Assembly (NCBI RefSeq): GCF_039534915.1
Contig: NZ_BAAAWE010000001.1
Span: 1 to 64,000, forward strand
From: Streptomyces roseofulvus
Lineage (GTDB): Bacteria; Actinomycetota; Actinomycetes; Streptomycetales; Streptomycetaceae
Direction of reading: 5' to 3'
Length of the DNA: 64,000 nt
Below are positions 19,201-28,700 of the stretch, piece after piece. Position 1 is the stretch's first letter, and every line of letters starts with the position of its first letter. The position numbers were made by a program, and so were the translations under genes. A model generated the notes under the pieces. That model ran no database searches. It was not told the origin of the DNA and saw only the letters and a program-made list of their open reading frames with translations.

Positions 19201-19816
19201 CGATCGGCTCGGTGGTGATGCCACGATTGACGTCCCAGATCCGGGGCGTGGCGGTGAGGTAGAGCCGGTGGCGGGCGGGGATGGCGTCGTCGTCGTGGAT
19301 GACGGCCCACGGTTTGGCGCGGGCGCCGGCGGTGCGGTGGGCTTCGTCGACGACCGCGATGTCCCAGCGCGGCAGCAGGTGACGCTGGTGGGCCTCGACG
19401 AGTTTGGGCAGCGAGGCGTAGGTGGCGAAGATGCTGACGGGCCCGTCGGCGCCGCGCACGGCGGCGGCCAGCCGGGCGGGGTCGCTGGTCATGGTGAGCA
19501 CGCCGCTCAGGACGGGTTCGCTGGTCTGCTTGTCGGAGCACAGTCCGACGTAGTGGCCGGGCCGACCGGAGTTGTGCCAGACGCGGGCGGTCTGGTTGAG
19601 CAGGTCCAGGGTCGGCATCACGGTCAGGCTGCGGCTGTCGGGGGCGACTTCGTGGGCGATGTGCACGGCGAGATGGGTCTTTCCCGTGCCGCACGGCATG
19701 ATGACCTGCACACGCGCATGGCCCATGGCGAAGTCGTTGAGGACACAGTCCGCCGCAGCGCGCTGGCGCGTCCACAGTTCGCTGGGCAGGCGTTGGGCAG
19801 GCAGGTCGTGCAGCAC
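16208..19816 (-). CDS. Two-motor DEAH helicase, second motor degenerate
   Basis: 1202 residues with two helicase halves. The first is complete: Walker A PCGTGKTH (41-48), DEAH (157-160), TATPR (188-192) and motif VI QAIGRALR (392-399). Helicase-associated repeats follow at about 495-560, 565-630 and 705-770. The second half has Walker A MPAGGGKT (842-849), EEAH instead of DEAH (953-956) and TATPR (about 985). However, the region where motif VI should lie reads PLMGQHAQRAAQTA, with no arginine finger pattern. It was probably made by fusion or duplication of two such helicases, with the second motor now likely regulatory. It is divergent from the TniQ gene at 20114. Confidence 0.85.
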   Translation of the reverse strand: MLHDLPAQRLPSELWTRQRAAADCVLNDFAMGHARVQVIMPCGTGKTHLAVHIAHEVAPDSRSLTVMPTLDLLNQTARVWHNSGRPGHYVGLCSDKQTSEPVLSGVLTMTSDPARLAAAVRGADGPVSIFATYASLPKLVEAHQRHLLPRWDIAVVDEAHRTAGARAKPWAVIHDDDAIPARHRLYLTATPRIWDVNRGITTEPIASMDDTDLYGRVTYRYSLAEAIHEGRLADYRIAAPEIHDPHLHAFLAGRKGNGAHHTPQADAMRVAAAQLTLFKAREEHGIRRTVVFSRSIVQSEAFAETLPETAAAIPGGHAEDLWVASVHSRNGRRDRRERLARFAQPPQETCEGRLAELSVLCNVRLCVEGVDFPLADSVLFADPKQSTIDIVQAIGRALRIGPSMNKISTLVIPVLFGPGQRAEDATFGTPYHLLHQVMIALKAYDEHYFRRLPISGPRLLLPTPASAIRPARAPEIAPHLMLRIMEPEPDIWETGMACAQAFFDTHGHLIVPSNHITDDGFHLGCWLGYQRALKAAGNLSAARVAALASCNIPWAHPKNSTETFLDIAQAYACEHGHLLPEPAEAYQGRPLGEWLAEQRRQAADGTLPAPYQRALKDIDRWWNPAWPEEWQRMCARARTHDQTLAIPAGPLPADADDLTCWLDEQFDSFPALAQGQQAQLAALPLQHDPLALALRRAVGSQAAFHARGLRAARRFYRTHQHLRVPAAYLDDHTNPRFPLGKWIADLRVLAPAGLLSREEIDSVEPLAMEWAPQPQQESTATLPGTSTNTTDEHPPVQRLQLALGVADLHEHGQDFWVAGREPSPPMLPDVILNGGRRMLLSMPAGGGKTMTVATAVHAAASRACLVLGPDRTYLHDVVKTWRMVSRRPLAGINIQPTHSGKAGDKLTTAGQLADWMAQQPPGALVVARYSDAGLIAESHRDHHLPPWEHLVVEEAHRTFEGITSSDHPDAVIHYDDGILAYKRVYLTATPRIPNELPRPGDSRTEIAWAVDMPAQPIFGTHHPSVDRAQLVDKGLLSPYRLMRIQVPELPRFPIWRAQALGAAHLIEQHRLRRVVAVLPDRKEAEAFACQLAVHMLDAKILIPRQGAVYYPHNQPVIRCQRATDPMPPDLDAMVLPSSAYTTLELVDVLSPLMGQHAQRAAQTAIIVPEPVAPDDDAPAVAPPAVLRQIAAALWAHDPGGPC

Positions 19817-20113
19817 AGGACGGCTCCCCCCGGCTCAAGCAAATGACGGGCTTCAAGGGGCAGAATGCGGACCGGGCGTGCGGCGTCGGGTGCTCGATGC
19901 GGGTCTCCTCACTCCTGGGGGTGAACTCTCCCGTCGGCAACGGGTGCGCCGTGGTAGAGAGCGCAGTGCCACACCGGCTTAGAGATCCCCACGGAACAGC
20001 CGTGCGGCGTCACCCGGACCCAGGGACCGGGACGCGGACTAAGGATCAGCAAGGACTGCGCGGGAGTGGCGCCCGTAACCGGGCAGCAGTGAAAGCGGGG
20101 CGGGGGCGGAACG

Positions 20114-21151
20114 TTGGAAAACGCGATGTGGGGCAGGAGCCTGTCGCGGCAACCGGTGCGCTTCATGGCGCACGAGTCGAACTGCTCGTTCTTGTGGCGG
20201 GTGGCCGGTGTGCAGGGGGTGGAGGTCGACTTCCTGCTCGCCGAACTGGGTGACGGGCCGCCCAGGCAGCAGGCCCTGCCTCCGCATCTGGCGGAGGTGC
20301 TGCTGAGCGGTGCGGCGGCGGACCGGCTCGCGCAGATGCTCGGCGTGCCGTCCGCTCGGCTGCGGTGGGCCCTGCCGCACCTGCGGGAATCCCACCTTCT
20401 GCCAGGTGATCAGGCGCGGTGGGAGTGGCCGTGGCAGCCGCTGGCGCACTATCTGGTGCCGGGCTGCGGATTGTGTGCGGCGGCACGCGGCGGGGGCTGG
20501 GGTGAGGTGTGGCAGGTCTGGCCGGAGAGGTGGCGGATCTGCGAACGGCACGGCCGGTTCACCCATGTACGCCAGGACGGGCCGGGAGGGGTTGACCTGG
20601 CCCGGCTGCCGGAGACGGTGCGCGCGCATCGCAGGCGGGGCCGGCTCGAGCGGCGGTTCGGGCCAGCCGGGGCGATGCTGGTCGCGGATGCCTTCGCCGT
20701 CACCGGCTCGTGGTGGCGCCGCGCCCCCATGACCCGCCGGTGGGCCGACCGGGCCGATCGGGCCGGGCTTGAGCCCGGGAACGTCGAGACGGCATGGCTG
20801 CTGGTGTATCCGGAGGCTCTGTGGGTGGCCAGGGCTCTGCTGCGTTACGAGCAGCAGCGGGCGGACCGGCCTGGCGGGCCCTGGACGGGGGCAGAGGCCG
20901 GTCTGGTGGCTGAGTTGTCCCGACTGGCGGGTGAGTTCGGGCTGCCGCCGGGCAGATGGCAGATGCCGGTGGCGGAGTGGCTCGCCCGGCACCACAAGTG
21001 CGCACCGGCCCTGGGGGAGGTCGAACGCAGCGGCCGGAGTCGTGCCCGGCGGCCGGTCACGGCACTGATCCATCGGGGCGATGAAAGCCGGGTGTCACTC
21101 GAGCGCTGCTGTCTGCCCTGGGACTGGAGCGATGCTTTCATCGCCGTATGA
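20114..21151 (+). CDS. TniQ/TnsD-like target-selection protein
   Basis: A TTG-started protein of 345 residues; the ATG at 20126 is an alternative. The N-terminal ESNCSFLWRVAGVQGVEVDF and the following helix match the opening of TniQ proteins. The segment PGCGLCAAARGGG...WRICERHG (about residues 115-150) supplies paired CxxC and CxxH ligands of the TniQ zinc finger, and a helical C-terminus follows. TniQ recruits the TnsC ATPase to a chosen target site. It is the first gene of the Tn7-like module and is divergent from the two-motor helicase. The stop overlaps an ATG in the TnsA frame (ATGA at 21148). Confidence 0.7.
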   Translation: MENAMWGRSLSRQPVRFMAHESNCSFLWRVAGVQGVEVDFLLAELGDGPPRQQALPPHLAEVLLSGAAADRLAQMLGVPSARLRWALPHLRESHLLPGDQARWEWPWQPLAHYLVPGCGLCAAARGGGWGEVWQVWPERWRICERHGRFTHVRQDGPGGVDLARLPETVRAHRRRGRLERRFGPAGAMLVADAFAVTGSWWRRAPMTRRWADRADRAGLEPGNVETAWLLVYPEALWVARALLRYEQQRADRPGGPWTGAEAGLVAELSRLAGEFGLPPGRWQMPVAEWLARHHKCAPALGEVERSGRSRARRPVTALIHRGDESRVSLERCCLPWDWSDAFIAV

Positions 21152-21303
21152 ACGCACCTCGCATGGTTCGCACGCGCATCCACACATCTGCCCGATCGGA
21201 GGATGGAAATACAAGTCGCTGCGGACATCTCCTCGATGCCCGGATGCTGGAGCGGGGACACGCACGACTGCGGCCCGCAGCACCGGTGGAAGAGGGGGCG
21301 GAC

Positions 21304-22038
21304 ATGCCGGGAACCCTGGTCAGCGCGGGCGACATCACCGTCTGTTATCTCGACCGGTTCGGGCGTCGGCGTGAGCTTGTGGTGACCGAGGCGGCCGAGG
21401 TGCCGTTCGAGGAGCTGGCCCCGCTGGATCGGCCGATCCCCTACCCGGGGCGAAAGTCGTTCGTCACCAACGCCTGGGCATCGGCCACCGGCCAGGCTCT
21501 GGCGTGCGGCTCGCTGCGTCAGCAGCACTGCGCCATGCTCCTGGACCGCGACCCGGCGGTGGGGCTGCGCAGCGCGGGGCCGATGGAGCTGTGCTGGAGC
21601 TTCCAGGGGCGCCGTCGCAGCTTGCGACCGGCGTTCGTCGCCTCCCGGGCGGGACGGCGCGAGGTGATCTGCGTGCAGCCCGAGGAACTCACCGACCAGT
21701 GGCGGCACGAGCAGGAAGTGCTGGCCGTGGCAGCGGCGGCCGCCTGCTGGCAGATCCAGGTGCAGGTGCCACCCGAGGGTGTGGAACTGGACAACCTCAA
21801 GCTCCTTTATGCCGCCCGCAGTCCACGGTGGCTCACGGCCGGGCAGGACCAGGTCCTGTCCGGGCAGTTCACCTCGCCGCGCACCATCCGCTCCGGGGTG
21901 CGCGCCGCCGCCCTCCCCCCGTTACTGGGGCTTGACCTCGCCTATCACCTGATCTGGACGCGACGTCTGCGCACCGACATGAGCATCCCGCTCACACCGT
22001 CATCGACGGCATGGGCGAGCGCTGGAGAGATCGCATGA
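21304..22038 (+). CDS. TnsA-like protein lacking expected catalytic residues
   Basis: From the ATG at 21304 (MPGTLVSAGDITVCYLDRFG) the protein is 244 residues and aligns by eye with the TnsA-like endonuclease family. An ATG at 21148 that overlaps the TniQ stop would add 52 residues with little family character. In active relatives the nuclease core reads like WLERDHAMLLDFDPEV, APDF and a basic residue after a beta strand. Here it reads SLRQQHCAMLLDRDPAV, RPAF and VICVQPEE. The expected glutamate and aspartate are therefore Q and A, and Q replaces the basic residue. The fold seems kept while catalysis is probably lost. It ends overlapping the TnsB start (ATGA at 22035). Confidence 0.65.
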   Translation: MPGTLVSAGDITVCYLDRFGRRRELVVTEAAEVPFEELAPLDRPIPYPGRKSFVTNAWASATGQALACGSLRQQHCAMLLDRDPAVGLRSAGPMELCWSFQGRRRSLRPAFVASRAGRREVICVQPEELTDQWRHEQEVLAVAAAAACWQIQVQVPPEGVELDNLKLLYAARSPRWLTAGQDQVLSGQFTSPRTIRSGVRAAALPPLLGLDLAYHLIWTRRLRTDMSIPLTPSSTAWASAGEIA

Positions 22039-24452
22039 CCGCAGCTCCCCGGCACGCCGTAGACGCGGCGGCGCCGGCCGCTGCTGACACCATCGCGGTG
22101 GGCGACACCGTCCGCTTCCGTGGTGCCGACTGGGTGGTCACCGCCTTCCACGGACCTCGTCTCTTCCTCGACGTCGCGGAGCCGATGGAACCCGAGGAGC
22201 CGGCAGAGCCACTGATCATCCTGCAGACGGCAGTGACCTCCGCCCCCGACTTCGCCGTGCTGAACCGGGCGGCCCCGCGCAGTACGCTGCCTGGCCGCAT
22301 CGGCGAGTTCCATGCCCTGCCACGCGACGTACGCAAGGCCGCCGAGAAGTGGGAACGGCATGTCAAGGAGGTACTGCACCAGCAGGCCCCGAACGTTCCC
22401 GCCACCACTCCACCCAATCCGGCCTTCGACCCCAAGCGCCGTACCCTGCGCCAGCGGTACCAGGCCAAGGCCGACCAGCTCACCCAGGCCGGAGTGCCGG
22501 TGTCCGCGGCCACCGTGGAACGAAAATGCGCGGTCTGGCGCAAAGAAGGCCTGATGGGCCTGGTCGACAAACGACACCTGCGCACCGCGAACCCGCATGG
22601 ACGCGTCGACGGGCGAGTGGTCGACATCGTCTGGGAGATCCTGGACGACGAGCGGGCCAGAGGTCTGTCACCGGGAACGCTGTCCCGGCTGATCGACCGG
22701 GTGGAGCAGACGGTCCGGGTCCGCTACGCGAAGCTGCTGGCCGATCCGAAGACCGCCCGGGGGCTGGTGAACAGTCCGGCGACGTTCTACCGGTTGCTGG
22801 AGCGGCTGGGGATCACCGCGGAGAACGCACACACTGCCGCGGCCCGGCAGGCGGCCGGGTCCGCCATCTCGGCGGCACGGTCTGACTCCCGGCGGGCGAC
22901 ATGGGCCCGCTGGCCCGGGGAGCTGATGCAGATCGACACCACCGGGCTGGACGTCCTCGTCCTGGGGGACGACGGGCGGGTCATCTCCGTGGAGCTCACG
23001 ATCGCGATCGACGTGGCCACCCGCAGCATCGTCGGCTCGCTGATCGTGCCCAAGCGGACCGGCCGCACCGGCGGGACCGGGCGGTGGCTCGCCGGGCGGG
23101 CCACCCGTTCCTTCGACACCATGCAGGTCGTCGCCCAGACCACAGCCCCGCTTCCCGCGCGGCCGGGCTGGGCGCCGGAAACCTTCATGGAAGGCTCCGA
23201 CCTACCCTTCGAGGACCTCCTGGCGGCCGACCCCCGATTCGCCGGGTCCGCTGCCCGGCCCGTCATCAAGCCCGAGACGCTCGTCATCGACCACGGCTCG
23301 CCGTTCATCTCGGCGGACTTCACCCGCGCCTGCCACTCCCTGGGCATCGAGGTACGCGAGGCAAGGCTACGCACCGCGCCCGACAAGGCGATCGTCGAGC
23401 GCGCCATGCGGGCGGTGAAGACCGGCTTCAGCCAGTACTTGGCCACCTATACCCACCACCGCCTGGACCTGCGCGGCAAACGCGTCCGCAAGCAGCCCCT
23501 GTGGACGATCCCCCAGCTCCAGGAGCTGTTCGAGCAGTGGGTGGTCCTCCACTGGCAGCAGACCCCCCACGGGGCGCTCCGTTCCCCCTTCACCCCCGGG
23601 CTGCGCCTGACTCCCAACCAGATGTACGCAGCGCTGGTGTCCCTGCGCGGCTACCGGTCCACCACCCTGGCCGAGCAGGAGAACCGCAAACTCCTGCCGG
23701 CCGTCTGGGTGCGGGTCAGCCGTAAGGGCTTCCAGATCAACAACCGCACCTACAACCTCGGCCGAGGCAAGTTGGACCCGTGCCGAGGGTCCTCCGGGAT
23801 CACAGCTCAGCAGGGGCGCTGGGAGGTCCACTACTCCCCCGACCACCCGGAGGTGGCCTGGCTGTTCAACCACCGGGCCGAACCGGGCACCGACCCATGG
23901 ATCGAGGTGCCCTTCATCCACCGCCGGCTGCTCAGTGACCGGTGGACCGAGGAGACATGGGCCGAGGCCCTGCACATCCACCTTGCCGCCGGCGGCAGCC
24001 GCCGCGACGAGGCCGCCATCACCCGCGCCACCGCCCGACTGCTGCGCACCGCCACCGCCGGCCCCCAGGCCACCACCCCCACGAGCAAGCCAACTCCGCG
24101 CCCGGCTGCGCCGTCCCGTCCGGCGTTGCCGGCGCCTGCCGAGCCCTACGGCGACCTGCCGCCTCTGGACCCGGAATCCGTCCGCCCGTTCCGGTCCCTC
24201 GACCGCCCGGCAGGAGATCTCTTCGATGCATCCGAGCCCGCCCGGGGCGCGGGCCAGAGTCTTGACGAATTCCTGGCCTCCCTGCCCGGCCTCCACCCGC
24301 CAACCTCCACCGATCCCAGGCCCATAAGCAAGACCGACGGCCGGCCCCGCCCGGAGAAGACCCTCCGGGCCGACAACAGCCCCGCCTCTCCCCCGCCCGG
24401 CGGCCTGCCCAGCGATGAACCGGACAGCGCACGGCAAGGAGACGACCAGTGA
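22035..24452 (+). CDS. TnsB/TniA-like DDE transposase
   Basis: About 805 residues from the ATG at 22035, which overlaps the upstream stop and follows GGAGAG; an in-frame ATG at 22011 is the alternative. Helix-turn-helix segments lie at about 120-180. The integrase-type core has D in QIDTTGLDVL, D in VIDHGSPFIS and E in AIVERAMRAV. The spacings are about 118 and 36 residues, as in Mu/TnsB-family enzymes, so the DDE triad is intact. A Mu-type beta-barrel and a proline-rich tail (residues about 680-805) follow, the tail probably contacting TnsC. Its stop overlaps the GTG of the next gene. Confidence 0.85.
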   Translation: MTAAPRHAVDAAAPAAADTIAVGDTVRFRGADWVVTAFHGPRLFLDVAEPMEPEEPAEPLIILQTAVTSAPDFAVLNRAAPRSTLPGRIGEFHALPRDVRKAAEKWERHVKEVLHQQAPNVPATTPPNPAFDPKRRTLRQRYQAKADQLTQAGVPVSAATVERKCAVWRKEGLMGLVDKRHLRTANPHGRVDGRVVDIVWEILDDERARGLSPGTLSRLIDRVEQTVRVRYAKLLADPKTARGLVNSPATFYRLLERLGITAENAHTAAARQAAGSAISAARSDSRRATWARWPGELMQIDTTGLDVLVLGDDGRVISVELTIAIDVATRSIVGSLIVPKRTGRTGGTGRWLAGRATRSFDTMQVVAQTTAPLPARPGWAPETFMEGSDLPFEDLLAADPRFAGSAARPVIKPETLVIDHGSPFISADFTRACHSLGIEVREARLRTAPDKAIVERAMRAVKTGFSQYLATYTHHRLDLRGKRVRKQPLWTIPQLQELFEQWVVLHWQQTPHGALRSPFTPGLRLTPNQMYAALVSLRGYRSTTLAEQENRKLLPAVWVRVSRKGFQINNRTYNLGRGKLDPCRGSSGITAQQGRWEVHYSPDHPEVAWLFNHRAEPGTDPWIEVPFIHRRLLSDRWTEETWAEALHIHLAAGGSRRDEAAITRATARLLRTATAGPQATTPTSKPTPRPAAPSRPALPAPAEPYGDLPPLDPESVRPFRSLDRPAGDLFDASEPARGAGQSLDEFLASLPGLHPPTSTDPRPISKTDGRPRPEKTLRADNSPASPPPGGLPSDEPDSARQGDDQ

Positions 24453-25534
24453 GAACCCCCGTCCGCGACGCTCAAAGCGCCCCACCCCCCGCGCCGGCAC
24501 CGGTCCTGTCCCCCGGGCCGCCGACCACCCTGCAGGGCTGGCGGGCACGTGTACGCCACCAACCCTCCCCTCCCCCAATCCCCCCGGCCGACGACTCCAC
24601 GCCCGTCGACGAGGACGACCCCCGGGTGCGTTACCACGCCCAGCTCGGCCTCGTCGAAACCACCGACATCGCCACTGGCCTGAAGACCGCACGACGGCTG
24701 CTGCGCCTCAACGGCGAACGCCGCCACCCCTGCCAGCACGTCGCCGTCGACAGCGACTGCCGCGGTACCGGCAAGCGCACCCTGCTGCACCACATCGGTC
24801 TGGCGCACCAGGGACGCCGCGAGAAGCTTCACGGCATCGATGACAGCCGTATCCCGGTCGTCTGCGTCAACGCCCCGCCGGAACAGGGCTCGCCCGCCGA
24901 CTGGGCAGCGGCCCTGGCGGTGTTCGTCGGCTGGGACCTGTACCGTTCCGACACCGAGCAGCGGCCCGTCCAACGGATGAAGGACTTCACCGGCCCCGCG
25001 GTCCATGTGATGCGCCACGCTCACACGGAGGTCTGTCTGGTCGACGGGATCGACCGGCTGAGGCCCGAGGATCTGCAGCCGACGTTCGACTTCTTCGACT
25101 ACCTCGCCGACGAGCTGGATCTGACTGTCTTCTGGAGCGGTATCGGCTCCAGCGACATCCTGCGCGAGGCCCGCGCCGCCCGCTTCCCAGCCCTGCGCCG
25201 GCCCACCGAGACCACTGCACCGATCCGGCCGCGCTCGGTCCCCACCCTCTGGGTCAACCGACTGCCGCCCCGCTGCAAGAAACACCCCAACGAGTGGGTC
25301 AGCACCCTGGCAACACTCGACGGCAGGCTCCGGCTGCGGCACCACACGCCCGGCAGCCTCCTGGAACACGAGAAGGACATCTACCGGATTACTGACGGCC
25401 TCATGGAACACCTCACCCCGCTGATCGGCATGGCCGCCCAACTCTCCATCCTCGACGGGACAGAAGCACTCACCCAAGAGGTCCTCCACGACGCCGCCCA
25501 CTACCTCGACCTGGTCCAGGCGGAACAAGCCTGA
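24449..25534 (+). CDS. TnsC/TniB-like AAA protein with degenerate ATP-site motifs
   Basis: 361 residues from a GTG preceded by AAGGAGACGACC and overlapping the TnsB stop. After a proline-rich N-terminus, the P-loop region reads DCRGTGKRTLLHH (about 104-116), where R replaces the S/T after the lysine. The Walker B strand reads EVCLVDGIDRL (about 193-203), with G instead of the catalytic E. Sensor-1-like FWSGIGSSD follows. Position and architecture match TnsC/TniB, the ATPase that links TniQ to TnsB. Weak nucleotide hydrolysis is predicted from these substitutions, but not demonstrated. Confidence 0.65.
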   Translation: MRTPVRDAQSAPPPAPAPVLSPGPPTTLQGWRARVRHQPSPPPIPPADDSTPVDEDDPRVRYHAQLGLVETTDIATGLKTARRLLRLNGERRHPCQHVAVDSDCRGTGKRTLLHHIGLAHQGRREKLHGIDDSRIPVVCVNAPPEQGSPADWAAALAVFVGWDLYRSDTEQRPVQRMKDFTGPAVHVMRHAHTEVCLVDGIDRLRPEDLQPTFDFFDYLADELDLTVFWSGIGSSDILREARAARFPALRRPTETTAPIRPRSVPTLWVNRLPPRCKKHPNEWVSTLATLDGRLRLRHHTPGSLLEHEKDIYRITDGLMEHLTPLIGMAAQLSILDGTEALTQEVLHDAAHYLDLVQAEQA

Positions 25535-25781
25535 AAATCGAGATCGCCAACGACCGGCACCGCTTGCCAGAGCTGCAGCACCTCAATGCTCTGCGCGGTT
25601 TTGACGCTCTTGTGCGGGACGCCGCCTGGGCGCGTGGGCGCGGACCAACCGCGTACGGAGGTCCAGGGGCGGCTGGCCTTCCAGAGCGCCAGCAAGTCGG
25701 CACCGACAGGCATCCGGGCACCCCCATCCCTCGTGGGGCGAGACGCCATCGGTCTGCGGTTCCTTTGACTGGGCCGAATAC

Positions 25782-28700
25782 TCAGGTGAGGTTGCGTTCC
25801 GTGCGTCGTGGTGTGTTGGAGCGGAGCACCAAGTGCTCGGTGAGCCGGGCTTCGGTGCGTTCCTCCACGTAGGGATTGTCGCCTCTGTGGTTGTCGCTGA
25901 GCCTCATCCGTTCGAAGCGGTGGAGCACGATGAGTTCGAGCTTGTGCTTGGTCAGGAAATTCTTCAGGAAGGATGCGCGGACCAGGAAGGCGTGGCTGTC
26001 GTTTCCTTCTTCGTCGTAGTTGGTGAAGACTGGGGTTCCTGTTTCGTCGAGCCAGCTGGGGCCGCGGGGGTCGAAGGTGAGTGCAGCGGTCTGCTGGATG
26101 AATGTCGAGGGCAGGGTGGTGCTTGTGGTTGCGTCAATGGAGCAGTCGAGGATGTTGCCTTCCCAGGTGTATCGCTCCATGGTTGCGGCAATTTCGTAGG
26201 GTTTGTCTGCCAGGTGTGTCTGGTGGAATTCGGCGTGCCGGTTGGGGCAGGCGGGCCCGGTGCGGCCTACTTCGCCGATGTAGCAGCAGTCGGTGTGGCC
26301 ATGGGAATCGGTGAGGTCGCTGATCCGGTGACCGGATTGTTCGGGAAGGGCGGCAACGAGACGGCGGGCGTGGGAGGCGGTAGTGAGAAACGTGCCGATG
26401 GAGCTGTGTTCCTGAAGGCCCTGCCAGCCTCTGCGTGCCAGTGGATCGATCTTCTTCACGAAACTCTCGAGCACAACCCAGTCGTTGCCGTCGCGGTCGG
26501 TTACGAACAGGGAATTGTGGACGGTGGGTTCTGTCGCTGTGTCGGCCATGAACTGGGAGGTGTCGTCTTGGTAGTGACGGAAGTCGAGGGGTGTGGGAGG
26601 CCAGCGCAGTAGCTGGATCGGTGGTGGTTCCCAGCAGGTTTCGCCGCTGCCGGTGTTCTCACTGAAGGCGCGGAAGTCGATCGGCGGGAGGCTGGGGTCG
26701 ATTTCGCGGTCGCCGATGATCTGGTGCAGTCCTTCGTAGGGTTCGCTGTCGTCGAATCTGCGTGATGTTTGGTAGTTGTCCGCGATGCGTGCCAGGAGTT
26801 CGTGGTAGGCCATCCACTGGTACTTCTTGCCCCAGCGTTCGGCCTTGTGTCCTTCTCTGCCGTCGCGGTGGGCGATCATGCGGTCTTGGCGACCGAAGAG
26901 TTCGGGTGTCCAGCCGAGACTGAGGGTGCGGCGGAAAATCCACCGTCGGGCGGTGTCGGCTGAGTACTCGTCGCTGACGTACTTCGGGTAGACGAAGGCG
27001 CGTTCTAGCAACTGGCGCTGCTCTTCGGTGAAAGGATCGTCTTCGTCTTCCAGGAGTAGCTCAAGGCGGCTCATGCTGCGTGATTCGGGGTTGGCCAGCC
27101 AATCGGCAAGCGACGCTTGCTGCTCGTCGCTGAGTGATGCCGTGAACTGTTTCCAGCGGCTCTTGACGAACCGTGGCTTGCCGTGTCCGCGGGCCGGATA
27201 GTCCTGGCCGATACGGTGCCGGGAGAAGTGGTGGACACCCGGTTCGACGACGTATCGGCCGAAGTCGCCCATGCCCAGCAGCGAGAACCTGATGGATGCG
27301 TAGCTTTCCTCGTCGGGCTGGTCCTTGTCCCATGGGTACTTGGCCTCGATGGTGGCTTCGGTGGGTGGCGGTCCGGGCGGCGTGAGACCGTAGGGGCGCT
27401 GGGATGAGGTCAGCGCGGTGTCGGGCAGCAGCTGGTGGGCGACCGCCCACCGGACGATGCCCCGGGCGGCGTCGAGGAGCAGTTCGTCCGCCCGGACAGG
27501 AGGGGTGAAGACAAGCGAGTGAACGGCTTCGGCAAGTGCCCGCGCACCGGGTGCTTGTGCTGGCGTGCTGCGGAGCAGGGCTCCGTAGGCGATGGCGGTG
27601 ACGCGCTGGACAACGTAGGGGTCGTCGACCTTCCAGAACCGTTCAAGGAGCGTCCGCGTGACATCGAGGTGGCCGCTCAAAAGCTGGACGAGGGCTTTGG
27701 TGACCCAGTCGCGCATGAAGCGGTTGGGTGAGGACAGCAGCCAGCACAACGGGATACAAGCCAGCTCGATGACGTGGGCAGCGTAGGCGGGATAGGGGCC
27801 GGCGGCAGCCCAGCGTGCGAGGCGGGAGGCGGGGCTGAACGGCTCGAACAGTTCGTGATAGGTCGCGAACCCGAAATCTCGGTCCCGCTGCGGCATGGGG
27901 CGCTTGCTGAGGTAGTGGTGCAGTCCGTCGCCGTTGAGGCGGTTGCCTGGTTGGGGGGCCAGGGTGAACAGGACCTGGTAGAACTCGCCGCGCGAAAGGT
28001 AGGGCTGTGCGTCGTTGAGAAGGTCGACGGTGCGCTGGGAGATGGCTTGCGCGTCGCGGTAGGGCAGCATCTCCACCAGGGAGCGGTAGAGCTGCGAGTC
28101 GCGGCGATGGCGTTCCCATGCTGCCCTGTCCTCGTCCCGTGACGGTGCGTCGCCGAGAGTGATGTGAAGAAGGTCGGGCAGTTCGAGGCCGTAGAGTTCA
28201 GGGAACAGGATCGTGGCTGCCTCGCTGATGCCCCAGCTGCACTCATTGGTCAACCAGTCTTTGAGGGCTTGGTCGTTGAGCGGGTCGGTGGACTGCGCGA
28301 GGCGGCGCTTGAGAAGCAGGAAATCGGCGAAGGTCTGGAAGACGATGCGGACGCCTTCGCCGTAGGCGTCGCCCAGGTAAAGGTGCTCGCGGGTGAGGAC
28401 TCCTTCCTCCTGGAGGAGGCCCAGGATCCGCGTGCCGTCAGCGTTCGTGTCGAGGGCGTTCTTGACGCACGTCTCGGCGGCGGGGCTGCTCATGCTTTCT
28501 CGCCCGAGACGAGACAGCTCGTCGAGCAGCGCTTCCAGCGCCTTGCGGACGTGCGCTTTGGCCATGTCCAGTTCGTATCCGGAGGTTACGTCCGGCCGTG
28601 AGCGGCGTGCCACTGTCGCGATCTTCACCTCAAGGTATCGCTCGAAGATCGCGATCCGGCCCTGGTGGCCGGTGGAGGGCACGCCGGCGCCGGGGGCGGA

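Larger units (their letters stand above)
20114..25534 (+). mobile_element. Tn7-like transposition gene module (TniQ, TnsA-, TnsB-, TnsC-like)
   Basis: Four co-oriented, closely packed genes encode homologues of the Tn7-like core: a target-selection protein, an endonuclease-fold protein, a DDE transposase and an AAA regulator. The interval marks the gene module only. I could not find convincing paired terminal repeats (TGT...ACA) or a target duplication, so element ends are unknown. The flanking helicases, SMC operon and STAND gene could be cargo. Substituted active-site residues in the TnsA- and TnsC-like proteins raise the possibility that the module no longer moves. Confidence 0.7.

Noticed and set aside
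17384..19846. 820-residue open frame on the plus strand
   Set aside because: Mirror frame of the two-motor helicase; the minus strand has all helicase motifs and this frame is a low-complexity valine/glycine/aspartate translation.
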